Program-made: the position numbers and the translations under genes
The notes under the pieces: model-generated
Database searches by the model: none
Told to the model about the DNA's origin: nothing
What the model saw: only the letters and a program-made list of their open reading frames with translations
NCBI RefSeq assembly: GCF_018130825.1
Contig: NZ_JAFCJS010000011.1
Coordinates: 157,483-221,482, forward strand
Length of the DNA: 64,000 nt
Source: Bradyrhizobium liaoningense
GTDB lineage: Bacteria > Pseudomonadota > Alphaproteobacteria > Rhizobiales > Xanthobacteraceae
Direction: 5' to 3'
In this document: positions 41,007 through 49,506 of the stretch, one piece after another
Layout of the letters: each line of letters opens with the position of its first letter
Numbering within the stretch: position 1 is the stretch's first letter

Positions 41007-41157
41007 GGCCCGCGGATCGCCACACGGTCAAGCAACGTGGCGATATATTGGGCATGCGCGGTGCACTGCGGTAAGAAGGAGCTTGGCGAAGACGCGTTTT
41101 GACATTAGTTTGCAATCAGCGTGTGCAACCTTGCCGCGCGAGGAGCATATCGGCGGA

Positions 41158-41598
41158 ATGTTGTTGCGGTTGACGCGATCGATGCGGATCAAGGTGGGGC
41201 GGATCATCGCCCTCGCCTATCTGTTCTGCGTGCTCGCGCCGGCGGCAAGCCTCGCCTTGGGCACTGGTCCCGCACCATGCCTCGACGACGCGCTCCTCGC
41301 AGATCCCGTGCCGGTGCATCACCAGATGGCGAACCATCAGCATGGCGATGCCTCGCATGACCATGCGGGAACTCACGCCCATCACCAGACCGCCGCGAAG
41401 GATGCCCCCGCGCCGCATCAACATGGCGGCAAGGGAACCGTGGGCCCGTGCTGCGCGATGATGTGCGTGAGTGCGCTGCCGGCCGATCTGCCGATCGTCG
41501 CCACACCGGTCCAGCCGACATCGACCTGCACGCCCGAGATCGTGGCCAGCCTGCACAGCACGGCGCCGCCCCAGCACTACCGCCCCCCCATCGCCTGA
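41158..41598 (+). CDS. His-rich protein with N-terminal membrane/signal segment, copper locus
   Basis: A 146-residue protein starting MLLRLTRSMRIKVG. It has a hydrophobic segment at about residues 15-32 (IIALAYLFCVLAPAASLALG), then a His-rich stretch (HHQMANHQHGDASHDHAG, HAHHQTA, PHQHGGKG) and a conserved-looking GPCCAMMCVSALPADLP. AGGAG lies upstream of ATG 41158. The His, Met and Cys content suggests metal binding in the periplasm, and it is the first gene before a TolC-type channel, a multicopper oxidase, a cupredoxin and a CusF-like protein. An inverted repeat TTGCA-N9-TGCAA at 41110-41128 may be its operator. No family name is recognised. Confidence 0.65.
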   Translation: MLLRLTRSMRIKVGRIIALAYLFCVLAPAASLALGTGPAPCLDDALLADPVPVHHQMANHQHGDASHDHAGTHAHHQTAAKDAPAPHQHGGKGTVGPCCAMMCVSALPADLPIVATPVQPTSTCTPEIVASLHSTAPPQHYRPPIA

Positions 41599-41671
41599 TC
41601 TGACGCAACGACGTTGGTCCGCGCACGCTTTTGCGCGCGCGAACCTGTGGTCTCCAGATCAGGAACAAGAC

Positions 41672-41956
41672 ATGCTTGCGCTTTCCGGGGCGAAGTCTGC
41701 CGCCGCATCTGCGGTGGATGGACGACACTTTCGATTCAATTGGCTGCTGCCGGCCTTCGCCGCGCTGGCGCTGTCCGGCTGCATGCCGGCAACGACGCAC
41801 ATCGCCAGTGCCGACCCCGCCGATCCCGCGGCGAAGGTGGCGCGCGTCGGCTATCGCTCGACCATTGCGCCCTATACCAGCCTGCGGCCTGCGACGCCGG
41901 CGCCGTGGCGGGACCGCAACGACGCCGTCACGCCGCAACCGAAGCAAGACCGGTAG
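41672..41956 (+). CDS. Small lipoprotein of the copper locus
   Basis: A 94-residue protein, ATG 41672 with AGGA upstream. A longer than usual N-region leads to a hydrophobic stretch and a lipobox (LALSGC, Cys near residue 37), so the mature form begins C-M-P-A-T and is lipid-anchored. The rest is low complexity with Pro, Ala and Arg (SLRPATPAPWRDRNDAVTPQ). It ends nine bases before the TolC-type gene. The function is unknown; it may help the outer-membrane channel. Confidence 0.65.
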   Translation: MLALSGAKSAAASAVDGRHFRFNWLLPAFAALALSGCMPATTHIASADPADPAAKVARVGYRSTIAPYTSLRPATPAPWRDRNDAVTPQPKQDR

Positions 41957-41965
41957 GAGCGCGCC

Positions 41966-43393
41966 ATGGCACATCTTCTTGCGCGAGGCCTGCTCGTCCT
42001 CAGTGCGCTCGGCCTTTCCGGCTGCGCCGCATTTTCGCCGGACAGCGGGATGACGGCCGTCTCGGACCTGGCGAGCCAGACCATCAACAAGGACGTCGCC
42101 TTCGTGCGAACGGCCGAAGGCGCCGCCGCGGTCGACGCGCGCGTTCGCCAGTTGCTGGCACGGACGCTCAGTGTAGATGCGGCCGTGCAGATCGCGCTGC
42201 TCAACAACAAGGGGCTGCAAGCCGCCTATAACGAGCTGGCGCTGGCCGAAACCGATCTGGTGGAGCAGAGCCTGCCGCCCAATCCGGTGTTCTCGATCTC
42301 GCGGATCTCGGGCAATGGCGCGAGCGAGATCGAGCGCCAGGTCGTCGGCGACATCCTTGCGCTCGCCACCCTGCCGTTCCGCTCCGACATCGCCCGCGAA
42401 CGTTTCCGCGGGGCGCAGTTGCGCGCTGCGCTGGCGACCCTGCGGCTCGCCGCCGACGTGCGCCGCGCCTATGTCCACACCGTTGCCGGCAACGAGATGG
42501 TGGTGCTGCTCACCGACGCGAAAGCGACGGCGGAATCCACCGCGCAGCTTGCGGTCAAGCTCGGCGAGACCGGCTCGCTCAACAAGCTCGATCAGGCCCG
42601 CGAGCAGGTGTTTTATGCCGAAACCACCGCCGATCTCGCCACCGCGCGGCAGGCGGCGACGAGCGCACGCGAAAGGCTGGCGCGCCTGATGGGGCTGTGG
42701 GACGACGGCCTGGATTTCCGTCTGCCCAACCAGTTGCCGCCATTGCCGCGCCGGCCGCAGGCCCTGCCCTCGATCGAAGTCGATGCGGTCGCCCATCGCA
42801 TCGACCTGCAGATCGCACGGCTGGAGCTGGCCGCGCTGGCAAAGGCCCTGAACCTCACCGAGGCGACGCGCTTCGTGACTCTGCTCGATCTCGCAGGCAT
42901 CTCCCGCCGCACCCAGGATCCGGAAGGGCCGCCGTTCCGCGAACGCGGCTTCGACGTGCAGTTCCAGATTCCGATCTTCGACGGCGGCGAGGTGCGCGTG
43001 CGGCAGGCAGCCGAGACCTACAATCTCGCCTTCAACCGCCTGACCGAGCGGGCCGCGAATGTGCGCTCCGAAGCGCGCGATGCTTATCGTGCCTATCGCT
43101 CCACCTACGACATCGCCAGCCACTACCAGCGCGAGATCATCCCCTTGCGCAAGATCATCACCGAGGAGATGCAGCTGCGCTTCTCCAGCATGCAGGTCGA
43201 CATCTTTGCACTGCTCACCGAAGCGCGGCAACGCCTCGCGTCGCTGCGCGGCGCCATCGACGCCAGGCAAAGATTCTTCCTCGCCCAGGCCGACCTGCAG
43301 ACCGCCGTCAATGGCGGCGGCGCGACTGCCGCCGGCGGCGAGACGTCAACCACCATCGCCGCGGCAGCACCTGCCGATGGCGGCAGCCACTGA
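41966..43393 (+). CDS. TolC-family outer-membrane efflux protein
   Basis: A 475-residue protein with a lipoprotein signal (LGLSGC near residue 20). Two outer-membrane-efflux repeats follow, with LSVDAAVQIALLNNKGLQAA, ADVRRAYVHTVAGNEMV, and in the second half IFDGGEVRVRQAAETYNLAF and EARDAYRAYRSTYDIAS. It is a lipidated trimeric channel like CusC. Its usual partners, a membrane fusion protein and RND pump, are absent here. The next genes encode a multicopper oxidase, a cupredoxin and a CusF-like chaperone, so copper export or delivery across the outer membrane is the likely role. Confidence 0.88.
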   Translation: MAHLLARGLLVLSALGLSGCAAFSPDSGMTAVSDLASQTINKDVAFVRTAEGAAAVDARVRQLLARTLSVDAAVQIALLNNKGLQAAYNELALAETDLVEQSLPPNPVFSISRISGNGASEIERQVVGDILALATLPFRSDIARERFRGAQLRAALATLRLAADVRRAYVHTVAGNEMVVLLTDAKATAESTAQLAVKLGETGSLNKLDQAREQVFYAETTADLATARQAATSARERLARLMGLWDDGLDFRLPNQLPPLPRRPQALPSIEVDAVAHRIDLQIARLELAALAKALNLTEATRFVTLLDLAGISRRTQDPEGPPFRERGFDVQFQIPIFDGGEVRVRQAAETYNLAFNRLTERAANVRSEARDAYRAYRSTYDIASHYQREIIPLRKIITEEMQLRFSSMQVDIFALLTEARQRLASLRGAIDARQRFFLAQADLQTAVNGGGATAAGGETSTTIAAAAPADGGSH

Positions 43394-43406
43394 GATGGAG
43401 GCCAGC

Positions 43407-44744
43407 ATGTTTTCCCGCCGAGGATTTTTGGGCAGCGCCGCGCTTGCCGGCGCGTCGGCCATCAGCGGCCGCGTCCAGGCCGCATCGATTCCGGAAGCGC
43501 CGACCATGGACAAGGTGGTGATGCAGCCGCCGCTGCACCCGATCAGCGGCCCCGACTATCGCCCCGTGGTCACGCTGAACGGCTGGTCGCTGCCGTTCCG
43601 GATGAACGGCGACTGGAAGGAATTCCATCTCGTCGCCGAACCCGTGGTGCGCGAGTTCGCCGAGGGCATGAAGGTGAATTTGTGGGGGTATAACGGCCAG
43701 TCGCCGGGCCCGACCATCGAGGCGGTCGAGGGCGACAAGGTCCGCATCTTCGTCACCAACCGCTTGCCCGAATACACCACCGTGCACTGGCACGGCATGA
43801 TCATTCCGAGCGGCATGGACGGCGTCGGCGGACTGAACCAGCCGCACATCGATCCGGGCAAGACCTTCGTCTACGAGTTCGAGATGAAGAAGAGCGGGAC
43901 CTTCATGTACCACCCACATTCCGACGAGATGGTGCAGATGGCGATGGGCATGATGGGCATGGTCGTCGTGCATCCGCGCGATCAAAACTTCCGGCCCGTC
44001 GACCGCGATTTCGTGTTCGTGATGAGCACCTATCGCGTCGACCCCGGCACCTATCTGCCGCATGTCAACGAGATGACCGACTTCAACATGTGGACCTGGA
44101 ATGCGCGGGTATTTCCCGGCATCGATCCGCTGCCCGTCAGGCTCGGCGACAAGGTGCGCGTGCGCATCGGCAATCTCAGCATGACCAACCATCCGATCCA
44201 TCTGCACGGCCACAGCTTTGCGGTGACCTGCACCGACGGCGGCTGGGTTCCGGAAAGCGCACAATATCCGGAGACGACCACCGACGTGCCGGTTGGCGCC
44301 GTCAGGGTGTTCGACGTGCTCGCCGACAATCCCGGCGACTGGGCGTTCCATTGCCACAAGTCGCACCACACCATGAACGCGATGGGGCACGACGTGCGCA
44401 ACCTCATCGGCGTGTCGCGCAAGGATCTCGCCAAGGCCGTCGGCAAGCTCGCGCCTGACGGCATGGCCATGGGCTCGACCGGCATGGCGATGGGCAACAT
44501 GGAGATGCCCGCGCCCGACAACACGCTGCCGATGATGACCGGCACCGGCCAGTTCGGGCCGATCGAGATGGGCGGCATGTTCACGGTAATGAAGATCCGC
44601 GAGGACCTCGCGCGCGACGATTACCGCGATCCCGGTCCGTACAAATTCCCGCAAGGCACCGTCGCCTACGAGGTCACGGCGCCGGCGGCAGAGCCGGCGC
44701 GGCAAAAACCAGGCAGTCCGCCGATGAAGAACATGAAGATGTGA
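43407..44744 (+). CDS. Tat-exported multicopper oxidase (CopA/CumA-like)
   Basis: A 445-residue protein. ATG 43407 has GGAGG five bases upstream and opens a twin-arginine signal (SRRGFLGSAALAG). Copper ligands are in HWHG, YHPHSDE, HPIHLHGHSF and HCHKSHHTMNAM, in which Cys, the His five residues later and the Met ten residues later form a complete type 1 site. The C-terminus is Met-rich (MAMGSTGMAMGNMEMP) and ends KNMKM, typical of copper-tolerance oxidases that handle cuprous ions. It oxidises Cu(I) or phenolics in the periplasm. It is 13 bases after the TolC gene, within the copper operon. Confidence 0.92.
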   Translation: MFSRRGFLGSAALAGASAISGRVQAASIPEAPTMDKVVMQPPLHPISGPDYRPVVTLNGWSLPFRMNGDWKEFHLVAEPVVREFAEGMKVNLWGYNGQSPGPTIEAVEGDKVRIFVTNRLPEYTTVHWHGMIIPSGMDGVGGLNQPHIDPGKTFVYEFEMKKSGTFMYHPHSDEMVQMAMGMMGMVVVHPRDQNFRPVDRDFVFVMSTYRVDPGTYLPHVNEMTDFNMWTWNARVFPGIDPLPVRLGDKVRVRIGNLSMTNHPIHLHGHSFAVTCTDGGWVPESAQYPETTTDVPVGAVRVFDVLADNPGDWAFHCHKSHHTMNAMGHDVRNLIGVSRKDLAKAVGKLAPDGMAMGSTGMAMGNMEMPAPDNTLPMMTGTGQFGPIEMGGMFTVMKIREDLARDDYRDPGPYKFPQGTVAYEVTAPAAEPARQKPGSPPMKNMKM

Positions 44745-44776
44745 GCGTTTCGATGAACCACCAACTGGAGACTACA

Positions 44777-45232
44777 ATGAAGAAGACCGTCACATTCGTC
44801 CTCGCGCTGGCAGCGCTCTCGATCTCGTCCGCCGGCGCGCACGAAAATCACGGCCATGCGTCCTTTTCAGCGGGCGAGCCCGGCGATCCCAAGAAGCCGG
44901 CGCGCACCATCGAGATCGCGCTGAGCGAGATGTCGTACGAGCCGTCGAAGATCAGCGTGAAGCGCGGCGAGCAGATCCGCTTCGTGCTGCGCAATGTCGG
45001 CAAGGAGGACCACGAGTTCCTGCTGGCGACCACCAAGGAGAATCTCGCGCATGCCGAGGTGATGAAGAAGCATCCGCACATGGAGCACGACGAGCCCAAC
45101 GGCGTGCGGCTTGCGCCCAACAAGACGGCCGAGGTCGTCTGGAAATTCACCAAGGCCGGCACCTTCGAGTTCTCCTGCCTGATCCCCGACCATCGCGAGT
45201 ACGGCATGGTCGGCCAGGTCACCGTCAAGTAA
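44777..45232 (+). CDS. Periplasmic cupredoxin
   Basis: A 151-residue protein, ATG 44777 with GGAG upstream, and a signal peptide ending near SSAGA. The mature part starts with HENHGH and has the single cupredoxin fold: EMSYEPSKISVKRGEQIRFV, NVGKEDHEFLLAT (first His ligand) and FEFSCLIPDHREYGMVGQV, in which Cys, His and Met complete a type 1 copper site. It probably carries electrons or copper for the oxidase encoded just upstream. The adjacent CusF-like gene starts 14 bases after its stop. Confidence 0.9.
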   Translation: MKKTVTFVLALAALSISSAGAHENHGHASFSAGEPGDPKKPARTIEIALSEMSYEPSKISVKRGEQIRFVLRNVGKEDHEFLLATTKENLAHAEVMKKHPHMEHDEPNGVRLAPNKTAEVVWKFTKAGTFEFSCLIPDHREYGMVGQVTVK

Positions 45233-45246
45233 CAGTGGAGATTTCC

Positions 45247-45549
45247 ATGAACCGCATCATCCGCATCGCTGCAGCGCTGGCGCTGACCGTGAGCCTTGCT
45301 GCCGGAGCCATCGCGGCCGAAGGCGCTTCGATTGGCGGCGAGGTCAAGAAGATCGACGAGAGCGCGGGCAAGATCACGCTCAAGCACGGGCCGGCCAAGA
45401 GCCTCGGCATGGATGAGCCCATGACCATGGTGTACCGCGTCAAGGACCTCGCCATGCTCAAGCAGGTGAAGGTCGGCGACAAGGTGACCTTCGAGGCCGA
45501 GGAGGCGACCTCGGGGTACACGGTGACGAAGATGCAGAAGGCGAAGTAG
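45247..45549 (+). CDS. CusF-like periplasmic copper-binding protein
   Basis: A 100-residue protein with a signal peptide (ending AGAIAA) and the small OB-fold of CusF: GEVKKIDESAGKITLKHGP, LGMDEPMTMVYRVKD and VKVGDKVTFEAEE. The ligand pattern His, then Met-x-Met (PMTM) is kept, while the Trp that caps Cu(I) in E. coli CusF is not seen. GGAG lies eight bases before ATG 45247. It is the last gene of the copper operon and would hand Cu(I) to the efflux or oxidase components. Confidence 0.88.
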   Translation: MNRIIRIAAALALTVSLAAGAIAAEGASIGGEVKKIDESAGKITLKHGPAKSLGMDEPMTMVYRVKDLAMLKQVKVGDKVTFEAEEATSGYTVTKMQKAK

Positions 45550-45569
45550 GGGCGCTTTGCCACCTGCCC

Positions 45570-45651
45570 CGTCATTCCGGGATAGTCCGTAGGACCAGAC
45601 CCGGAATCTCGAGATTCCGGGTTCGATGCTGCGCATCGCCCCGGAATGACG
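45570..45651. repeat. REP-like composite inverted repeat upstream of flhA
   Basis: Outer arms CGTCATTCCGG (45570-45580) and CCGGAATGACG (45641-45651) enclose a 24-bp perfect palindrome at 45599-45622 centred on CTCGAG. It is a strong nested hairpin downstream of the copper operon and probably helps end that transcript. The rest of the 335-base gap up to flhA shows no gene. Confidence 0.75.
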
Positions 45652-45884
45652 CCCGCGGAGCCCTGAAACACCCCGGTCCGCCCCCGCCAGCACCCTCCGT
45701 TAACCCTTTGCTAACCATACACCCGGCAAGAATTGCCGAGTGAAGTCGAGTGTCGTCAGCCGCGTAGAACGGGAGACCCCCCGTGGACGCCAGTGCGGTG
45801 CCTCACTTTCGGAACGGCGGCCCATCGGCCGCCGCGCAGACGTTTGGGGCGCGCGGCCGGCAGTCGCGCGGGGAGGCAGCTACG

Positions 45885-48026
45885 ATGGTCGACGTCACCG
45901 CGGGACAGGGCGTAGGCGGCACCAAGCCCGGCGTCCCCTCCCTCAACGAGATCGTCAACATCCTCAAGCGCGGCGACATCGCGCTGGCGCTCGGCATCCT
46001 CACCATCCTGGTGGTGCTGATCCTTCCCCTGCCCGCGATCGTGCTGGACCTGTTCCTGGCGATCTCGATCACGCTCTCGATCCTGATCCTGATGACGTCG
46101 CTGTTCATCCAGGCGCCGCTGGAATTCTCGGCCTTCCCGACCATCCTGCTGATCTCGACCATGCTGCGCCTGTCGCTCAACATGGCCTCGACCCGCCTGA
46201 TCCTGTCGCACGGCCACGAGGGCACGGACGCCGCCGGTCACGTCATCGAAGCCTTCGGCAGCTTCGTGATGGGCGGCAATTTCGTCATCGGCATCATCGT
46301 CTTCGCCATCCTGATCATCGTCAACTTCGTCGTCATCACCAAGGGCTCGGGCCGTATCGCCGAAGTCGCCGCGCGCTTCCACCTCGACGCCATGCCCGGC
46401 AAGCAGATGGCGATCGATGCCGACCTCTCCGCCGGCCTGATCGACGAGAAGGTCGCCAAGCAGCGCCGCAAGGAGCTGGAGGACGAGAGCGGCTTCTTCG
46501 GCGCCATGGACGGTGCCTCCAAATTCGTCCGCGGCGATGCCATCGCCGGCCTTCTGATCGTCTTCATCAACGTCGTCGGCGGCATGATCATCGGCGTGGC
46601 GCAGCAGGGCATGTCTTTCGCCGACGCCGGACGCAGCTACACGCTGCTGACGGTGGGTGACGGCCTCGTCACCCAAGTACCGGCGCTGATCGTCTCGACC
46701 GCCGCCGGCCTGCTCGTCTCCAAGGCCGGCGTGTCCGGCGCCGCCGACAAGGCGCTGATGAAGCAGTTCTCCGGCTATCCGCAGGCGCTGGCGATGTCCT
46801 CGGCGGTGATGCTGGTGCTGGCGGCCCTGCCGGGCATTCCGACCATCCCCTTCCTGGCGCTCGGCGCCGGCGCCGGCGCGCTCGCCTGGCACGCCCGCAA
46901 CCACAAGCGTACCGCCGTGAAGGCCGAGGAAGCTGCAAACGCCGCGCCTGCCGCCGGTGCACCGGGTGCAGCCGGCGCGGCCGCGGCGGAAGAGCCGATC
47001 TCGGCGGCGCTGAAGATCGACGACCTCAAGATCGAGCTCGGCTATGCCCTGCTGCCGCTCGTCAACGGGCCCGACGGCACCGACCGCCTCACCGAGCAGA
47101 TCAAGGCGCTGCGCCGCTCGCTCGCGATCGAGATGGGTTTCGTGATGCCGGCGGTGCGTATCCTCGACAACGTTCAGCTCGAGGCCAACACCTACATCAT
47201 CAAGATCAAGGAGGTCGACGCCGGCACCGGCAAGATCTGGCCGAACCAGTTCATGGTCATGGACCCCGGCGGCAGCCAGGTTCAGGTGCCCGGCATCCAC
47301 ACCACCGAGCCGACCTTCGGCCTGCCCGCGACCTGGGTCGACGCCAGCCTCAAGGAAGAAGCCTCGCTCAAGGGCTACACCGTCGTCGACGCCGCGACCG
47401 TGCTCTCGACCCATCTCACCGAGCTGCTCAAGGCCAACATGTCGGACCTGCTCTCCTATGGCGAGGTGCAGAAACTGCTCAAGGAGCTGCCGAAGGAGCA
47501 GAGCGAGCTGGTCAAGGACATCGTCCCCGGACAGGTCACGGTCTCCGGCATCCAGCGCGTGCTGCAGCTGCTGCTCGCCGAGCGCATCTCGATCCGCGAT
47601 CTCTCGACCATCCTCGAGGGCATCGCGGACTCGCTCGCCTTCTCGCGCAATCCCTCCACCATGGTCGAGCACGTCCGTGCCCGCCTCGCCCGGCAGATCT
47701 GCGCGCAGAACACCTCCTATAACGGCTATCTGCCGCTGATCGCGCTGTCGGCGCGGTGGGAGCAGGCCTTCGCCGAATCCATCATCGGCCAGGGCGAAGA
47801 GCGCAGCCTCGCCATGCAGCCCTCGAAGCTGTCGGAGTTCATGACCGCCGTGCGCGAGGCGTTCGAGCGCGCCGCGCGCGAAGGCGAGGCGCCGGTGCTG
47901 GTCACCTCCGCGGCAATTCGTCCCTTCGTGCGCTCCCTGGTCGAGCGGTTCCGGGCTCAGACGACTGTGTTGTCACAAGCTGAAATCCACCCTAGGGCGA
48001 GGTTGAAAACGGTCGGAAGCATCTGA
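45885..48026 (+). CDS. flhA: Flagellar biosynthesis protein FlhA
   Basis: A 713-residue type III export-gate protein. The N-terminal half has about eight membrane spans, starting with IALALGILTILVVLILPLP. It carries the FHIPEP-type signature region LSLNMASTRLILSHGHEG and the conserved GRIAEVAARFHLDAMPGKQMAIDADL. The C-terminal cytoplasmic domain runs from about residue 380 (KIELGYALLPLVN), with a Pro/Ala linker before it, and includes LATWVDASLKEEA-like and IRDLSTILEGIADS segments. ATG 45885 was chosen because GGGAGG lies eight bases upstream; a GTG at 45783 would add 34 residues. It forms the nonameric ring that receives flagellar substrates from chaperones and FliI. Confidence 0.95.
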   Translation: MVDVTAGQGVGGTKPGVPSLNEIVNILKRGDIALALGILTILVVLILPLPAIVLDLFLAISITLSILILMTSLFIQAPLEFSAFPTILLISTMLRLSLNMASTRLILSHGHEGTDAAGHVIEAFGSFVMGGNFVIGIIVFAILIIVNFVVITKGSGRIAEVAARFHLDAMPGKQMAIDADLSAGLIDEKVAKQRRKELEDESGFFGAMDGASKFVRGDAIAGLLIVFINVVGGMIIGVAQQGMSFADAGRSYTLLTVGDGLVTQVPALIVSTAAGLLVSKAGVSGAADKALMKQFSGYPQALAMSSAVMLVLAALPGIPTIPFLALGAGAGALAWHARNHKRTAVKAEEAANAAPAAGAPGAAGAAAAEEPISAALKIDDLKIELGYALLPLVNGPDGTDRLTEQIKALRRSLAIEMGFVMPAVRILDNVQLEANTYIIKIKEVDAGTGKIWPNQFMVMDPGGSQVQVPGIHTTEPTFGLPATWVDASLKEEASLKGYTVVDAATVLSTHLTELLKANMSDLLSYGEVQKLLKELPKEQSELVKDIVPGQVTVSGIQRVLQLLLAERISIRDLSTILEGIADSLAFSRNPSTMVEHVRARLARQICAQNTSYNGYLPLIALSARWEQAFAESIIGQGEERSLAMQPSKLSEFMTAVREAFERAAREGEAPVLVTSAAIRPFVRSLVERFRAQTTVLSQAEIHPRARLKTVGSI

Positions 48027-48082
48027 TTTGCCTTAAGAAGCCGTGTGTTTTTCGGCCACAGGCAAATGGTTTTTGAGTTCCT

Positions 48083-48115
48083 GGCGCCTTGTGGACCAAC
48101 GACCGAAAAGGCGCC
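48083..48115 (+). terminator. Hairpin downstream of flhA
   Basis: An 8-bp inverted repeat GGCGCCTT/AAGGCGCC with a 17-base loop, about 57 bases after the flhA stop. There is no U tract, so termination may need Rho. Confidence 0.4.
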
Positions 48116-48156
48116 CGGCAGGCACATTACAGCTTTGAAATAATTATAAAAAAGAA

Positions 48157-48180
48157 CGATCAAGAGCCTCTTCTTGATCG
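48157..48180 (-). terminator. Hairpin with a T-run on the minus strand
   Basis: A perfect 9-bp stem CGATCAAGA/TCTTGATCG with a 6-base loop. Read on the minus strand, it is followed by TTCTTTTTTATAATTA, the form of an intrinsic terminator for a leftward transcript. No leftward gene directly upstream is known. Confidence 0.5.
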
Positions 48181-48221
48181 CGATCTTTCACGTCCTGTCA
48201 CGCTCTTGTGATCGCCTCTTG

Positions 48222-48247
48222 GGAACGAATCCACCCAATACTACGTT
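48222..48247 (+). promoter_or_regulatory. EcfG-type general stress promoter
   Basis: GGAAC at 48222-48226, a 17-base spacer, then CGTT at 48244-48247. This is an exact match to the alphaproteobacterial EcfG consensus GGAAC-N16/17-CGTT. It lies 75 bases before the start of the small membrane protein gene, so that gene is probably induced by PhyR/EcfG signalling. Confidence 0.75.
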
Positions 48248-48321
48248 GTTGGGCACCGGAAGCATGAACCTGCCTCGAACGGCCGGCGACTACTTCGGGT
48301 AGGTGGCGGCAGGAGGCTTCC

Positions 48322-48522
48322 ATGAACCACTCGATCTACAGCGCCGATCGCGCGACCCATTTGAAGATTGTGGTCGTCGCCCTCGTTGCGGGGATCGCGG
48401 TGGCAGGCTTCGGCATCACGGCACGCTCGGGTTCGGATGAAGGCCTGACCCAGACGGCCCGCGTCATCAAGGCCGGCAAGCCGGTCGCTATCACCAGCTC
48501 GAACGCGTCCCTCGTTCGCTAA
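48322..48522 (+). CDS. Small single-span membrane protein, probable stress-regulated
   Basis: A 66-residue protein (MNHSIYSADRATHLKIV) with a strong ribosome binding site (CAGGAGG). One hydrophobic span (IVVVALVAGIAVAGFGITA, residues about 16-35) is followed by a short polar tail rich in Ser, Thr and Ala ending ASLVR. Its start and the TM segment resemble small paralogous proteins of Bradyrhizobium that I recall only as hypothetical. The exact EcfG promoter upstream ties it to the general stress response. A perfect hairpin follows about 100 bases downstream. Confidence 0.75.
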   Translation: MNHSIYSADRATHLKIVVVALVAGIAVAGFGITARSGSDEGLTQTARVIKAGKPVAITSSNASLVR

Positions 48523-48620
48523 GGAGATTTGACGAGTTTTGTGAATTCACGCGGCTCTTTACCAGCCCCCCAAAGTCGCCACGTGGATATGTAGACGACC
48601 CCAACCCCAAGTCGACTACG

Positions 48621-48649
48621 GAAAGCGCCCGCCCCCCACGGGCGCTTTC
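48621..48649 (+). terminator. Intrinsic-type terminator after the small membrane protein gene
   Basis: A perfect 11-bp stem GAAAGCGCCCG/CGGGCGCTTTC with a 7-base loop of C and A. The stem ends in TTTC and is followed by TCAC, so the U tract is short. Confidence 0.65.
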
Positions 48650-48694
48650 TCACGTCTGGGCTAGCTCGTCCTTGCGAGCGCATGCCCTCTCCAA

Positions 48695-48776
48695 CCGTCA
48701 TTGCGAGCGTAGCGAAGCAATCCAGGATCCCTCCGCGGAAAGATTCTGGATTGCTTCGCTGCGCTCGCAATGACGG
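48695..48776. repeat. REP-like inverted repeat with 31-nt arms
   Basis: The arm at 48695-48725 (CCGTCATTGCGAGCG onward) is the complement of 48746-48776 with one mismatch in 31 bases, separated by 20 bases. It is the longest clean palindromic repeat in the window and of the type found in many copies in Bradyrhizobium. Confidence 0.85.
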
Positions 48777-49506
48777 AGTGAGTGGTCACGGCGTCGCTCC
48801 ATTCATTCGCGTCTTCATTGCAGACACACCTTCGCATCCTCGCGGCATCTTTCGCCCGAGCTATGCTTCGTCGCCTCGCCCTCGATTGAAAGAGGGCGCA
48901 GGGAAGACCGGGTGCCGGCCGGGCACCCACGGTCCACTGTGCGAAAGGTGGCAACAAGAATCTGCACAGCGGCATACAGGTGGAGCCGAGCAACCGGCCT
49001 TCCCTGCGCAGTGGGCTTACGGCTTATGTCGTGCTCTCCCCGGGGAGCGATGCACTATTGCCCCCGTCGCCTTGCGGATGACTGACGCGAGGGCCCGGTT
49101 GGGCCGCACGCATCACCGCAAGACTTGGCGCACAGACCCCGGGCGCCAGGACCACACGATTTTGCTGTACGCAGATCGCACCGGTCGTGTGCGCGACTTA
49201 TTTTGCTCACGGTCGCCCGCCCTGCAAAACCCTTCGCGCCGATGTGACCCGCGTCCACCGCCGCCCGGCCCGCGTTCGAGACGATCGCGATACGCCCCTC
49301 TTCCTTGGGCCGGGTTGCCGCAATGGATACGCCGTCTCCGAATTTCGGTAAAGTAGAATATTTTTGCCGGTGGGAGTTGCCCCACGGTTAGCGTGTTTTG
49401 CCCGTCGGGCACCGCGAGGGCTTGTGGCTGGGCCGACCCGACGAAACCCGAACCCTCCTCAATCTACATCCCCAAACTCCTAGGCGATAATCGATGAGAG
49501 ATGTCG
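48777..49506. repeat. Gene-free region with a probable dispersed repeat element
   Basis: About 730 bases without a supported gene; the open frames here have poor codon use and no ribosome binding sites. Imperfect inverted arms lie at about 48896-48917 (GCGCAGGGAAGACCGGGTGC) and 48990-49013 (GCAACCGGCCTTCCCTGCGC). The next part, GGCTTATGTCGTGCTCTCCCC, and the stretch to about 49430 read like sequence I recall from many Bradyrhizobium intergenic regions. It contains a small TGCCC-GTC-GGGCA hairpin near 49407. Confidence 0.5.

Noticed and set aside
48777..49412. Open frames of 60-220 codons on both strands
   Set aside because: They lie in repeat-like sequence, have atypical composition and no ribosome binding sites.
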